Positions 6,264 through 12,580 of a DNA stretch of 12,580 nt are shown here, in pieces. The notes below the pieces were generated by a model, which was given only the letters and a program-made list of their open reading frames with translations, searched no databases and was not told the DNA's origin. Where the stretch lies: contig DBBA01000065.1 in NCBI GenBank assembly GCA_002291955.1, positions 1 to 12,580 of the forward strand, given 5' to 3'. Made by a program: the position numbers and the translations under genes. Position 1 is the first letter of the stretch, and every line of letters starts with the position of its first letter. The DNA is from Rhodobacteraceae bacterium UBA996 (GTDB lineage Bacteria; Pseudomonadota; Alphaproteobacteria; Rhodobacterales; Rhodobacteraceae).

Positions 6264-7487
6264 GTGCCGCCGGCCGGGTCTCCTGTCCGCGCACGCGACC
6301 CGCGGCTGGATTTCTTCCGCGGTGTGGGGATGTTCATCATCCTGATCGCCCACATCACGAACAATCCCTGGACGCTGTGGATCCCGGCCCGTTTCGGCTT
6401 CTCGGACGCGACCGAGATGTTCGTGTTCTGCTCGGGGATGGCATCGGCGCTGGCCTTTGGCGCGGTCTTCGCGCGGGCAGGCTGGCTGATGGGGGCACTG
6501 CAGATCGCGTTCCGGGTCTGGCAGGTCTACTGGGTGCACCTGGGCGTGTTCTTCGTGACGCTGGTGCTGATGCTCGCGCTGAACGCCACGCAGGTCTTCC
6601 CGCGGGACGAGGTGCGGGCCCTGAACCTGTATCCGTTCCTGAACAACACCGGGCCGAACCTGATCGGCCTGATGACGCTGACCTATGTGCCGAACTACTT
6701 CGACATCCTGCCGATGTACCTGGTCATCCTGGCGCTGATCCCGGTCATGGTGGCGCTGGCGCGGGTGGATGTCCGGCTGGCGCTGGGGTTCAGCGTGCTG
6801 CTGTGGGTTGCCGGGTCAACGGGGCTGAACCTTCCGGCCGAGTTGTGGTTCGCGAACGGGTCGGACCGGACGTGGTTCTTCAACCCCTTCGCGTGGCAGC
6901 TGGTGTTCTTCACCGGCTTCGCGCTGATGGCGGGCTGGCTGCCGGCCCCGCCGGTCCGGCCGTGGCTGGTCGGCCTGGCGCTGGCGGTGGTGGTCCTGTC
7001 GGTGCCCTTTGCCTGGCACAAGGTCATCGGCGCGTCCGAGTTCGTGCGGGATTGGCGGATGCAGTGGTCGGTCCTGTTCGACAAGTCCGACTTCGGCATC
7101 CTGCGCTATGTGCATTTCCTTGCGCTGGCCTACCTTGCGTGGGTCGCGGCGGGGCCGGGCGGTGCCCGGCTGCGCCGGGAAGGACTTGCGGGGGCGGTCG
7201 TCGCGGTCGTGTCGCAGGTGGGGCAGCAGTCGCTGGCCGTCTTTGCCGCCTCGATGGTGCTGGCCCGGGTCCTGGGCGCGGTCCTGAACCTGGCCGGTGG
7301 CGGCGCGCTGGCCGCGCTGGCGGTGAACCTGGCCGGATTTGCGGCCGTCATCGCGGTGGCGCGGTCGACGGCGTTCTTCAAGCGCAAGCCGTGGAAGGTG
7401 GCCGCCCAGGCCACGCAGGCCCCGCAGGCGCCGCCGCAGACCCCGCGGCAACCCGTGCCATCCGCGTCTCCGGTCCTGCCGACATGA
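6264..7487 (+). CDS. OpgC-family integral membrane acyltransferase
   Basis: This polytopic protein of about 407 residues has around ten hydrophobic segments. It opens with RDPRLDFFRGVGMFIILIAHITNNPW (11-36), followed by FGFSDATEMFVFCSGMASALAFG (44-66), the signature of OpgC-domain proteins within the acyltransferase-3 superfamily. OpgC in Rhodobacter adds succinyl groups to osmoregulated periplasmic glucans, but this copy has no opgG/opgH neighbours, so its acceptor is unknown. His30 in the first membrane segment is the likely catalytic histidine by family analogy. The start is uncertain. GTG 6264 directly follows the upstream stop and gives a family-like N terminus; ATG 6204 would add 20 residues and overlap the previous gene by 59 nt. 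Neither has a strong ribosome-binding site. The C terminus is a Gln/Pro/Ala-rich cytoplasmic tail (380-407). The stop overlaps the esterase start in ATGATG. Confidence 0.87.
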   Translation: MPPAGSPVRARDPRLDFFRGVGMFIILIAHITNNPWTLWIPARFGFSDATEMFVFCSGMASALAFGAVFARAGWLMGALQIAFRVWQVYWVHLGVFFVTLVLMLALNATQVFPRDEVRALNLYPFLNNTGPNLIGLMTLTYVPNYFDILPMYLVILALIPVMVALARVDVRLALGFSVLLWVAGSTGLNLPAELWFANGSDRTWFFNPFAWQLVFFTGFALMAGWLPAPPVRPWLVGLALAVVVLSVPFAWHKVIGASEFVRDWRMQWSVLFDKSDFGILRYVHFLALAYLAWVAAGPGGARLRREGLAGAVVAVVSQVGQQSLAVFAASMVLARVLGAVLNLAGGGALAALAVNLAGFAAVIAVARSTAFFKRKPWKVAAQATQAPQAPPQTPRQPVPSASPVLPT

Positions 7488-8299
7488 TGCGGGGCCTTGC
7501 CGTCGCGCTGGCCGGCATCGTCTGGTCCGCAGCAGCCCATGCGGGCTGCGGTCCGGACCCCGGACCCTGCGTGATCGCCAGCGGCACCTACCACGTCGCA
7601 CTGCCGCCCTCGGGGGCCGGTGCGCCTGCGGTGGTCTTCCTGCATGGCTTCGGCGGATCGGGCGAGGGCAGCCTGTCCAGCACCGGCCTGGTCGATGCGC
7701 TGCACGCGCGCGGCTACGCGGTCATTGCACCGGACGGGCTGCCGCGGCCGGACCGCACCGAGCGGGGCTGGGCGTTCCACCCCGACCGCCCCGGACCGCG
7801 GGACGAGGTCGCGTTCCTGTCCGCCGTGGCCGATGATGCCGCGGCGCGGTTCGGCCTGGACCGGGGCGCCATGCTTCTGTCCGGGTTTTCCATCGGCGGG
7901 TCGATGACGACCTATCTGGCCTGCGCCGCGCCTGCCGCATTCCGCGCCTATGCGCCCGTGGCCGGCAGCTTCTGGCGCCCGCATCCGGCCGCATGCAGCG
8001 GACCGGCGGCGCTGTTCCACCTGCATGGCTGGACCGACGGCACCGTGCCGTTGGAAGGGCGGGTGCTGCGCAGCGGGATTGCCCAGGGCGATGTCTTTGC
8101 GGCGCTGGAGCTCTGGCGGCGCACCGATGGCTGCGCGCTGCGGCCTGATGCCTTTGCCGTGCGGGGCGACGTGCAGGTGCGCAGCTGGACGACCTGCGGA
8201 TCGGGCGCGCGTCTGGACTTCGGCCTGCACCCGGGCGGCCACACGGTTCCGCCCGGCTGGGCCGACATGGCCATCGACTGGTTCGAAGCGCTGCCCTGA
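7484..8299 (+). CDS. Exported alpha/beta-hydrolase esterase, PHB-depolymerase/feruloyl-esterase-like
   Basis: This 271-residue protein has a Sec signal peptide (MMRGLAVALAGIVWSAAAHA, cleavage about residue 20). It shows alpha/beta-hydrolase landmarks of the LpqC/PHB-depolymerase group: the oxyanion region LHGFGGSGEG (53-62), nucleophile elbow GFSIGG with Ser136, acid Asp185 in HLHGWTDGTVP, and base His253 in GGHTVPPGW. A complete Ser-Asp-His triad is visible. Six cysteines remain after processing (22, 29, 147, 171, 217, 238), enough for three disulfides in the periplasm. It probably hydrolyses an ester on a polymer, glycan or small molecule. Its neighbour is an acyl-transferring OpgC-like enzyme, so it might remove or trim the same kind of ester, which is speculation. 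The first ATG (7484) overlaps the OpgC stop and the second ATG follows directly; either may be used. Confidence 0.88.
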   Translation: MMRGLAVALAGIVWSAAAHAGCGPDPGPCVIASGTYHVALPPSGAGAPAVVFLHGFGGSGEGSLSSTGLVDALHARGYAVIAPDGLPRPDRTERGWAFHPDRPGPRDEVAFLSAVADDAAARFGLDRGAMLLSGFSIGGSMTTYLACAAPAAFRAYAPVAGSFWRPHPAACSGPAALFHLHGWTDGTVPLEGRVLRSGIAQGDVFAALELWRRTDGCALRPDAFAVRGDVQVRSWTTCGSGARLDFGLHPGGHTVPPGWADMAIDWFEALP

Positions 8300-8333
8300 G
8301 CGGCGCAACCCGCTGCCCCCGTCACGCGCCCCT

Positions 8334-8352
8334 CTTGCGAACCCCTCGCAAG
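8334..8352. promoter_or_regulatory. Operator dyad 1 of the metal-transport operon (CTTGCGA-N5-TCGCAAG)
   Basis: A perfect inverted repeat with 7-bp arms and a 5-bp centre lies immediately upstream of the -35 element. It shares the TTGCGA-N5-TCGCAA core with dyad 2. The TTGC...GCAA pattern is reminiscent of Fur/Mur-type boxes of alphaproteobacteria, but the regulator is not identified from sequence. It could also fold as a hairpin behind the esterase gene, though no proper U tract follows. Confidence 0.6.
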
Positions 8353-8356
8353 TTCC

Positions 8357-8386
8357 TTGACTGTTGCGAGTGCCTCGCAATATCAT
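8357..8386 (+). promoter_or_regulatory. Sigma70-like promoter of the metal ABC transporter operon
   Basis: TTGACT (8357-8362, 5/6) and TATCAT (8381-8386, 5/6) are separated by 18 bp. The predicted start is near 8393, giving a leader of about 42 nt. Operator dyad 2 occupies the spacer, so a bound regulator would block RNA polymerase. Confidence 0.65.
8364..8380. promoter_or_regulatory. Operator dyad 2 of the metal-transport operon (TTGCGA-N5-TCGCAA)
   Basis: This is the second copy of the same 17-bp dyad, with its centre 29 bp from that of dyad 1. It sits between the -35 and -10 elements, as expected for a repressor site. Two equal sites suggest cooperative binding of a metal-sensing regulator such as Mur, MntR or Zur; which one cannot be settled here. 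Confidence 0.62.
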
Positions 8387-8434
8387 CTTGGCAATCACCC
8401 GTCCTGACCTATGTCCGCTGCCAGGAGCCACCCC

Positions 8435-9385
8435 ATGCTGCCGTCCCGTCGCACCCTGCTTGCTGCCGCCCTTGCCCTGTCCCTGCCCGCGGGCCCCCTT
8501 GTCGCGCAGGACCGCCTGTCGGTCGTCGCCACCACCGCGATGATCGCTGATGCCGCGCAACAGGTGGGCGGCGACCTGGTCGAGGTGACGACCCTGATGG
8601 GGCCGGGCGTCGATCCCCACGCCTATCGCCAGACGCGGACCGATATCGTGGCGCTGGCGGCCGCGGACCTCGTGCTGTGGAACGGCCTGTACCTGGAAGC
8701 ACAGATGGAGGAATTCCTGACCGACCTCGGCCGGGACAAGCCTGTGGTCGCCGTGGCCGAAGCCGTGCCGCAGAACCTGCTGATCGGGTCCGAGGACTAT
8801 GAGGGCCGGTTCGATCCGCACCTGTGGATGAACCCCGGCCTGTGGTCGCGCGTGGTGCTGTCTGTCCGTGACGCGATGATCGCCGCCGCGCCCGAGAGCG
8901 AGGCCGCCTTTGCCGCCAATGCCGACGCCTATCTGGCCGACCTGCAGGCGCTCACCGCCTATGCCGCCGAGGTGCTGGCCTCGGTGCCCCCGGAAAGCCG
9001 TATCCTGCTGACCTCGCACGATGCGTTCAACTACTTCGGCAACGCCTACGGGTTCGAGGTGGTGGGCATCCAGGGCATCTCGACCGAAAGCGAGGCCGGG
9101 CTGCAGCGCATCGCCGAACTCGTGGACCTGCTGATTGAACGCGACATCCGGGCGGTGTTCGTGGAAACATCGGTGTCGGACCGCAACATCCGCGCGCTGG
9201 TCGAAGGGGCGGCGGCCGCCGGGCACGAGGTCGTCATCGGGGGCGAGCTGTTCTCGGACGCGATGGGCGAACCGGGCACCTATGAGGGGACCTACATCGG
9301 CATGATCGATTCGAACGTGACCACGGTTGCCCGCGCACTGGGCGGTGTGGCGCCCGATGCCGGAATGCGCGGGCTGCTGAATTGA
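8435..9385 (+). CDS. Metal ABC transporter, periplasmic binding protein (TroA/SitA/MntA type)
   Basis: A 316-residue cluster A-I (ZnuA/TroA/PsaA) binding protein that captures Mn2+ or Zn2+ in the periplasm. ATG 8435 is chosen for AGGAG 7 nt upstream and because it yields a compact signal peptide (MLPSRRTLLAAALALSLPAGPLVAQ); its SRRTLL also resembles a Tat motif. An in-frame ATG at 8411 has no ribosome-binding site. The ligand positions are His62 (GVDPHAY), His129 (FDPHLWMN), His195 (TSHDAFNYFGNAYGFEV) and Asp292 (IGMIDSN). This His3-Asp set is as in TroA; PsaA-type proteins have Glu in place of the third His. The His-rich loop typical of many ZnuA proteins is absent. GIQGISTESEAG and GGELFSDAMGEPGTYEGTYIGM are TroA/MntA-like, so manganese is favoured over zinc, though not proven. 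It is the first gene of a four-gene operon behind the double-dyad promoter. Confidence 0.92.
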   Translation: MLPSRRTLLAAALALSLPAGPLVAQDRLSVVATTAMIADAAQQVGGDLVEVTTLMGPGVDPHAYRQTRTDIVALAAADLVLWNGLYLEAQMEEFLTDLGRDKPVVAVAEAVPQNLLIGSEDYEGRFDPHLWMNPGLWSRVVLSVRDAMIAAAPESEAAFAANADAYLADLQALTAYAAEVLASVPPESRILLTSHDAFNYFGNAYGFEVVGIQGISTESEAGLQRIAELVDLLIERDIRAVFVETSVSDRNIRALVEGAAAAGHEVVIGGELFSDAMGEPGTYEGTYIGMIDSNVTTVARALGGVAPDAGMRGLLN

Positions 9386-10224
9386 CCGCAACCGCGCCGA
9401 TCCGTGGTGAAGCCCCGGCGCTGGTCGCCCGCGACGGACAGGCCCCGCGCCCCGACAGCGTCCCCATCGACGCGCCGCTCGCCCTGCGCGGGGTGACGGT
9501 GTCCTATGGCGACCGGCCAGCGGTCTTCTCGGTGGACGCAACCTTTCCGTCCCGGGCGATGGCCGCTATCGTCGGGCCGAACGGGGCGGGCAAGTCCACG
9601 CTTCTCAAGGCCGCGCTGGGGGTCATCCCGCGCCTGTCGGGCGAGGTGCACGTCTATGGCCAGCCCATCGACCAGGCCCGCGCCCGCATCGCCTATGTCC
9701 CCCAGCGTGCCAGCGTGGACTGGGATTTCCCCACGACCGCCCTTGATGTGGTGCGGATGGGGCTGTACCGCCGCGTGGGTCTGTTTGGCCGGATGTCCGG
9801 GGCGATGACCGACCGGGCGCGCGCCTGTCTGGACCGGGTGGGCATGGCCGATTTCGGCAACCGCCAGATCGGTCAGTTGTCGGGCGGCCAGCAGCAGCGG
9901 GTGTTCCTGGCCCGCGCCCTGGCGCAGGACGCCGACCTGTACCTGCTGGACGAGCCCTTTGCCGGGGTCGATGCCGCGACCGAACGCGCAATGATCGACG
10001 TGCTGCACGGGCTCAAGGCCTCGGGCAAGGCCGTCGTCGCGGTACACCATGACCTCGCGACGGTGCGCGACTACTTCGACCATGTGTTCCTGATCAATGT
10101 CCGCCGCATCGCCGAGGGGCCAGTCGCCAGTACCTTCACCGCCGCCAACCTGCAGGCGACCTATGGCGGGCGGCTGGCGGCCACGCATCTGGATACGCTG
10201 GACCTGGCCACCGCTGCGCCATGA
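9382..10224 (+). CDS. Metal ABC transporter ATP-binding protein (SitB/MntB type), TTG start
   Basis: This 280-residue ABC ATPase powers the importer from the cytoplasmic face. Visible motifs are Walker A GPNGAGKST (65-73), Q-loop YVPQR (105-109), signature LSGGQQQR (166-173), Walker B LYLLDEPF (186-193) and the switch His223 (VHHD). The block PQRASVDWDFPTTALDVVRMGLYRRVGLF (107-135) is typical of Mn/Zn importers. No ATG or GTG occurs in frame before the first beta strand. The TTG at 9382, overlapping the previous stop as TTGA, is therefore the probable start and implies translational coupling. The resulting 30-residue leader before the ABC core is longer than usual and low in complexity. The stop overlaps the first permease start as ATGA. 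Confidence 0.92.
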   Translation: MTATAPIRGEAPALVARDGQAPRPDSVPIDAPLALRGVTVSYGDRPAVFSVDATFPSRAMAAIVGPNGAGKSTLLKAALGVIPRLSGEVHVYGQPIDQARARIAYVPQRASVDWDFPTTALDVVRMGLYRRVGLFGRMSGAMTDRARACLDRVGMADFGNRQIGQLSGGQQQRVFLARALAQDADLYLLDEPFAGVDAATERAMIDVLHGLKASGKAVVAVHHDLATVRDYFDHVFLINVRRIAEGPVASTFTAANLQATYGGRLAATHLDTLDLATAAP

Positions 10225-11435
10225 ACGCCCTGCTCGACGCCCTGACCCTGCAGGCCGGATACAACGCCGCGCTGGTGGCGGTGGGCGCGGGGCTTCTGGG
10301 CTTTGCCGCCGGGTCGTCCGGCACGCTTCTTGTCCTGCGCAAGCGCGCGCTGGTGTCCGATGCCGTCGCCCATGCCACGCTGCCGGGCGTGGCGCTGGCC
10401 TTCATGGCGATGGTCGCGCTGGGGGGCGACGGGCGCAGCCTGCCGGGCCTGTTGCTGGGGTCGGCCGTCACCGCCGGGATCGGGCTTCTGCTGGTGGAAG
10501 CGATCACCCGCCGCACCCGCCTGCCCGAGGATGCCGCCATCGGCGCGGTCCTTGGCACCTTCTTCGGGTTCGGCGTGGTGCTGCTGACCGTCGTCCAGAC
10601 CATGAGCGCCGGGCGGCAGGCGGGGCTCGAGGGGTTCCTTCTGGGCTCCACTGCCGGGATGCTGTTCGAGGATGCCGTGGTGATCGCCGTCGGCGGTGCG
10701 CTGGCCGTGGCGGCGACCTGGGTGATGCGCCGGCCGATGACGCTGGTGGCCTTTGACAGCGATTATGCGGCGTCGCTGGGGTACGACGTGCGGCGCATCG
10801 ACCTGATGATGATGGGGCTGGTCATGGCCGTCACCGTCATCGGGCTGAAGCTCGTGGGGCTGGTGCTGATCGTCGCCCTCTTGATCATCCCGGCCGTGAC
10901 CGCCCGGTTCTGGTCGGACCGGTCTGGCCATGTGATCTGGATTGCCGGGGGCCTTGGCGGGACCGCGGGCTATGTGGGCGCCGCGATCTCGGCCTCGGCC
11001 CCGGCGCTGCCGACCGGGCCGGTCATCGTGCTGGTCGCGGCGGGGCTGTTCGCGGTGTCGCTTTTGCTGGCGCCCGTGCGGGGCGTACTGGCCGCGGTCC
11101 TGCGCCGCCGCCGGTTCGCCCTGCGGGTGCACCGCCGTCAGGGCCTGCTGGCCATCGCCGCGCGGCACACGATCCGCGAACCCTTCACCCTGCGCCTGCT
11201 GGTGCGCGAGGGGCTGGTGCGCCCCGATGGCGTGCCGACCGACGCGGGCCGCGCCCAGGCGGCCAGGGTCGTCCGCGACGAGCGCCGCTGGGACATCGCC
11301 CGCGAGATCCACCAGGATGCCGGGCTGACCGGCCGCTACGACGGGCTGACCCCGATCGAGCAGGTCTTCACCCCCGACGAGATCGCCGAATTCGACCGCC
11401 GCCTTGGTCCCCCCGTCGCCGTGGGGGCCGCGTGA
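10221..11435 (+). CDS. Metal ABC transporter permease (SitC/TroC type) with C-terminal cytoplasmic domain
   Basis: A 404-residue member of the ABC-3 permease family. Residues 1-295 hold about eight or nine membrane segments with family motifs LRKRALVSDAVAHATLPGVALAF (39-61) and LKLVGLVLIVALLIIPAVTARFW (209-231). The region from about 297 to 404 is an extra soluble domain of some 110 residues, absent from standard permeases and from the partner permease. It begins RRRRFALRVHRRQGLLAIAARHTIREPFTLRLLVREGLVRPDG, which looks like a winged-helix fold, and ends DGLTPIEQVFTPDEIAEFDRRLG. Similar tails on Mn/Zn permeases resemble DtxR/MntR-type domains and may serve as cytoplasmic metal or regulatory sensors, which is inference. 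The start ATG overlaps the ATPase stop, and the end overlaps or touches the next permease start. Confidence 0.92.
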   Translation: MNALLDALTLQAGYNAALVAVGAGLLGFAAGSSGTLLVLRKRALVSDAVAHATLPGVALAFMAMVALGGDGRSLPGLLLGSAVTAGIGLLLVEAITRRTRLPEDAAIGAVLGTFFGFGVVLLTVVQTMSAGRQAGLEGFLLGSTAGMLFEDAVVIAVGGALAVAATWVMRRPMTLVAFDSDYAASLGYDVRRIDLMMMGLVMAVTVIGLKLVGLVLIVALLIIPAVTARFWSDRSGHVIWIAGGLGGTAGYVGAAISASAPALPTGPVIVLVAAGLFAVSLLLAPVRGVLAAVLRRRRFALRVHRRQGLLAIAARHTIREPFTLRLLVREGLVRPDGVPTDAGRAQAARVVRDERRWDIAREIHQDAGLTGRYDGLTPIEQVFTPDEIAEFDRRLGPPVAVGAA

Positions 11436-12367
11436 TGGGCGCCGAGTTCGTCCAGTTCTCGCTGACCCCCATCCTGATCGGGGTGCTGGCCGCCATCTCC
11501 TGCGCGCTGCCGGGCAACTTCCTAATCCTGCGGCGGCAGGCGCTGGTGGGGGACGCGATCAGCCACGTCGTGCTGCCGGGGATCGTCGTCGCGTTCCTGC
11601 TGACCGGGGTGGTCGCGACCGTGCCGATGCTGCTGGGGGCCGGGGGGGCCGCGGTGGTGGCCGTGATCCTGATCGAGGCGGTGCGGCGCCTGGGCCGGAT
11701 CGAGCCCGGGGCGGCGATGGGCGTGGTCTTCACCACCATGTTCGCCGGGGGCGTCCTGTTGCTGGAGCAGTCCGATACCAGCCGGGTCCATCTGGATGTG
11801 GAGCATGCGCTGATGGGGAACCTGGAGTCGCTCATCTGGTTCCGGGCGGACGGGTGGGGGTCGCTGCTGGACCCCGTCGCGCTGGCCGACCTGCCCGAGG
11901 AACTGGGTCGCATCGCGGTCGTGTGCCTGATGATGGTGGTCCTGACGTGCGTGTTCTGGCGCTGGCTGAAGATCGCGACCTTTGACGAGGGGTTTGCCCG
12001 GTCCCTGGGGATCCCCGCGGCGGCGGTGGGGTTCGGGCTGGTTGTGGCGGCGGCGGTCGCGGCGGTGGCGGCGTTCGATGCGGTGGGGTCGATCATCGTC
12101 ATCGCGATGTTCATCTGCCCCCCGGCGGCCGCCCGGCTGATGACGAACCGGCTGGGGGTTCAGGTGGCCTGGTCGGTCGTGTTCGCCACGCTGTCGGCCG
12201 TGCTGGGGTATGTCCTGGCGGGGTATGGGCCGCTGTGGCTGGGGTTCGGCAACGCGGTCAGCGCGGCGGGCATGATCGCGACGGTATCGGGGGTGATCCT
12301 GGGGCTGGCCTGTATGTTTGGCCCCCACCGGAGCCGGATCGGGCAGCCCAGGGGGGCGGGAGCGTAG
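11435..12367 (+). CDS. Metal ABC transporter permease (SitD/TroD type)
   Basis: A 310-residue ABC-3 family permease with about eight or nine membrane segments. Motifs are LPGNFLILRRQALVGDAISHVVLPGIVVAFLLTG near the N terminus, HALMGNLESLIWF in the middle, and FDAVGSIIVIAMFICPPAAARLMTNRLG near the C terminus. It pairs with the upstream permease to form the heterodimeric channel. The start is either ATG 11435, sharing one base with the preceding stop (TGATG), or GTG 11432, which adds one residue; both imply coupled translation. The protein has normal length and lacks the soluble C-terminal domain of its partner. The TAG stop begins at 12365 and its last base is the first base of a 22-bp palindrome. 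Confidence 0.92.
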   Translation: MGAEFVQFSLTPILIGVLAAISCALPGNFLILRRQALVGDAISHVVLPGIVVAFLLTGVVATVPMLLGAGGAAVVAVILIEAVRRLGRIEPGAAMGVVFTTMFAGGVLLLEQSDTSRVHLDVEHALMGNLESLIWFRADGWGSLLDPVALADLPEELGRIAVVCLMMVVLTCVFWRWLKIATFDEGFARSLGIPAAAVGFGLVVAAAVAAVAAFDAVGSIIVIAMFICPPAAARLMTNRLGVQVAWSVVFATLSAVLGYVLAGYGPLWLGFGNAVSAAGMIATVSGVILGLACMFGPHRSRIGQPRGAGA

Positions 12368-12388
12368 TTTGTGCACATGTGCACAAAC
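12367..12388. repeat. Perfect 22-bp palindrome at the end of the transporter operon
   Basis: GTTTGTGCACA (12367-12377) is followed directly by its exact reverse complement (12378-12388). It has no spacer and no U tract, so it is a poor terminator and looks more like an operator or a cruciform-prone site. A half-site with the same TGTGCAC core recurs at 12420-12426. A short TCATT-GG-AATGA dyad follows at 12396-12407. Confidence 0.75.
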
Positions 12389-12427
12389 GGTCAAGTCATT
12401 GGAATGATTGGCGAAGGTGTGTGCACG

Positions 12428-12448
12428 GTAGGGTTTGGTTCACCTTCG
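12428..12448. repeat. Possible degenerate REP-like element
   Basis: GTAGGGTTTGGTTCACC followed by TTCG resembles the intergenic GTAGGGTG...CACC repeats seen in many Rhodobacteraceae, but the dyad has decayed. The GTAGGGT start is shared, in opposite orientation, with the hairpin at 12492-12511. Confidence 0.3.
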
Positions 12449-12491
12449 TGCAGGGAGAGTGGACGGGGCGGGCGTTGCCCGGGGGGTGAGT

Positions 12492-12511
12492 GGTGCGTGC
12501 GAGCACGCACC
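12492..12511. repeat. REP-like inverted repeat (GGTGCGTGC-GA-GCACGCACC)
   Basis: Perfect 9-bp arms surround GA and are followed by CTAC, so the minus strand reads GTAGGGTGCGTGC. Such GTAGGGTGCGTGC...GCACGCACC hairpins are common dispersed intergenic repeats in proteobacterial genomes. It may serve as a bidirectional stem-loop at the end of the transporter transcript. Confidence 0.55.
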
Positions 12512-12548
12512 CTACGCTTGCTGGGGAGAACGCGCGCGTATCGCCCAT

Positions 12549-12564
12549 CCTAAGCTTGCTTAGG
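12549..12564. repeat. Inverted repeat CCTAAGC-TT-GCTTAGG
   Basis: Perfect 7-bp arms surround TT immediately before, and overlapping by two bases, the candidate insertion-sequence terminus. It could be part of an IS insertion target or a short hairpin. Confidence 0.55.
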
Positions 12565-12580
12565 CTGTGTTGACAAAAGG
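12563..12580 (+). mobile_element. Possible insertion-sequence terminus at the right edge (partial)
   Basis: GGCTGTGTTGACAAAAGG has the GGCT-start and TGTTGACAAA look of terminal inverted repeats from IS5-like transposons, and contains a consensus -35 (TTGACA, 12570-12575). The body of the element, if present, is beyond the window, so this rests on resemblance only. Confidence 0.3.

Noticed and set aside
8334..8358. Dyad 1 as a rho-independent terminator of the esterase operon
   Set aside because: The stem is perfect but only 7 bp and is followed by TTCCTT rather than a U run. The same core recurs inside the next promoter, so an operator is the better reading.
7130..9541. Very long open minus-strand frame (about 800 codons) across the esterase and binding-protein genes
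   Set aside because: It is antisense to well-supported genes, rich in Arg/Gly/His/Gln with no domain, and results from G/C-rich third positions on the plus strand. It even crosses the regulatory region at 8300-8434.
12371..12553. Short plus-strand frame after the last permease (MHMCTNGQVIG...)
   Set aside because: It starts inside the 22-bp palindrome, has no ribosome-binding site, runs through two inverted repeats and has no recognisable features.
1..12580. CRISPR array, tRNA, rRNA, phage or defence-system genes
   Set aside because: No regularly spaced direct repeats, cloverleaf-like sequences or matching protein families were seen; nearly all sequence is accounted for by the listed genes.

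Overview
The window comes from a high-G+C chromosome or large replicon. Codon third positions are strongly G/C, spacers are short, and many genes overlap as ATGA or TTGA. The gene families suggest a Rhodobacteraceae-type alphaproteobacterium (Paracoccus or Rhodobacter relatives): a maleylacetate reductase/LysR pair, periplasmic rhodanese plus YeeE/YedE, a YHS-domain (seleno)protein-family member, a TTC38-like protein, an OpgC-family acyltransferase, and a TroA/Sit-type metal ABC transporter. The assignment rests on family content and base composition only.

Layout, left to right. (1) 1-443, minus: 5' part of a maleylacetate reductase gene, divergent from a LysR-family regulator at 523-1503. 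Their 79-bp gap holds a good sigma70-like promoter and an ATAAC-N5-GTTAT dyad that overlaps the regulator's start codon. (2) 1530-3794, minus: a tightly coupled sulfur operon. Its order is exported two-domain rhodanese, YeeE/YedE membrane transporter, and a 56-residue membrane-anchored or exported small protein. (3) 3795-4183: a 389-bp non-coding spacer. (4) 4184-4720, plus: an exported YHS-domain protein. (5) 4916-8299, plus: an apparent operon of a TTC38-like TPR protein, an OpgC-type membrane acyltransferase and an exported PHB-depolymerase-like esterase. Units 4 and 5 are each preceded by GTAACG-N16-CGA(A/C), which resembles ECF sigma promoters of the alphaproteobacterial SigF/EcfF type and suggests co-regulation. 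(6) 8435-12367, plus: a four-gene Mn/Zn-type ABC importer (binding protein, ATPase, two permeases) with overlapping genes. Its promoter carries two TTGCGA-N5-TCGCAA dyads, one upstream of the -35 and one in the spacer, which fits repression by a metal-sensing regulator. (7) 12368-12580: a dyad-rich tail. It starts with a perfect 22-bp palindrome on the transporter stop codon, continues with REP-like hairpins, and ends in a sequence that resembles an insertion-sequence terminus.

I see no tRNA, rRNA, CRISPR array, phage genes or defence system. The most notable points are the paired ECF-type promoters, the double metal-box promoter, the probably leaderless LysR gene, the coupled small ORF behind YeeE/YedE, and the cytoplasmic extension on the first metal permease.
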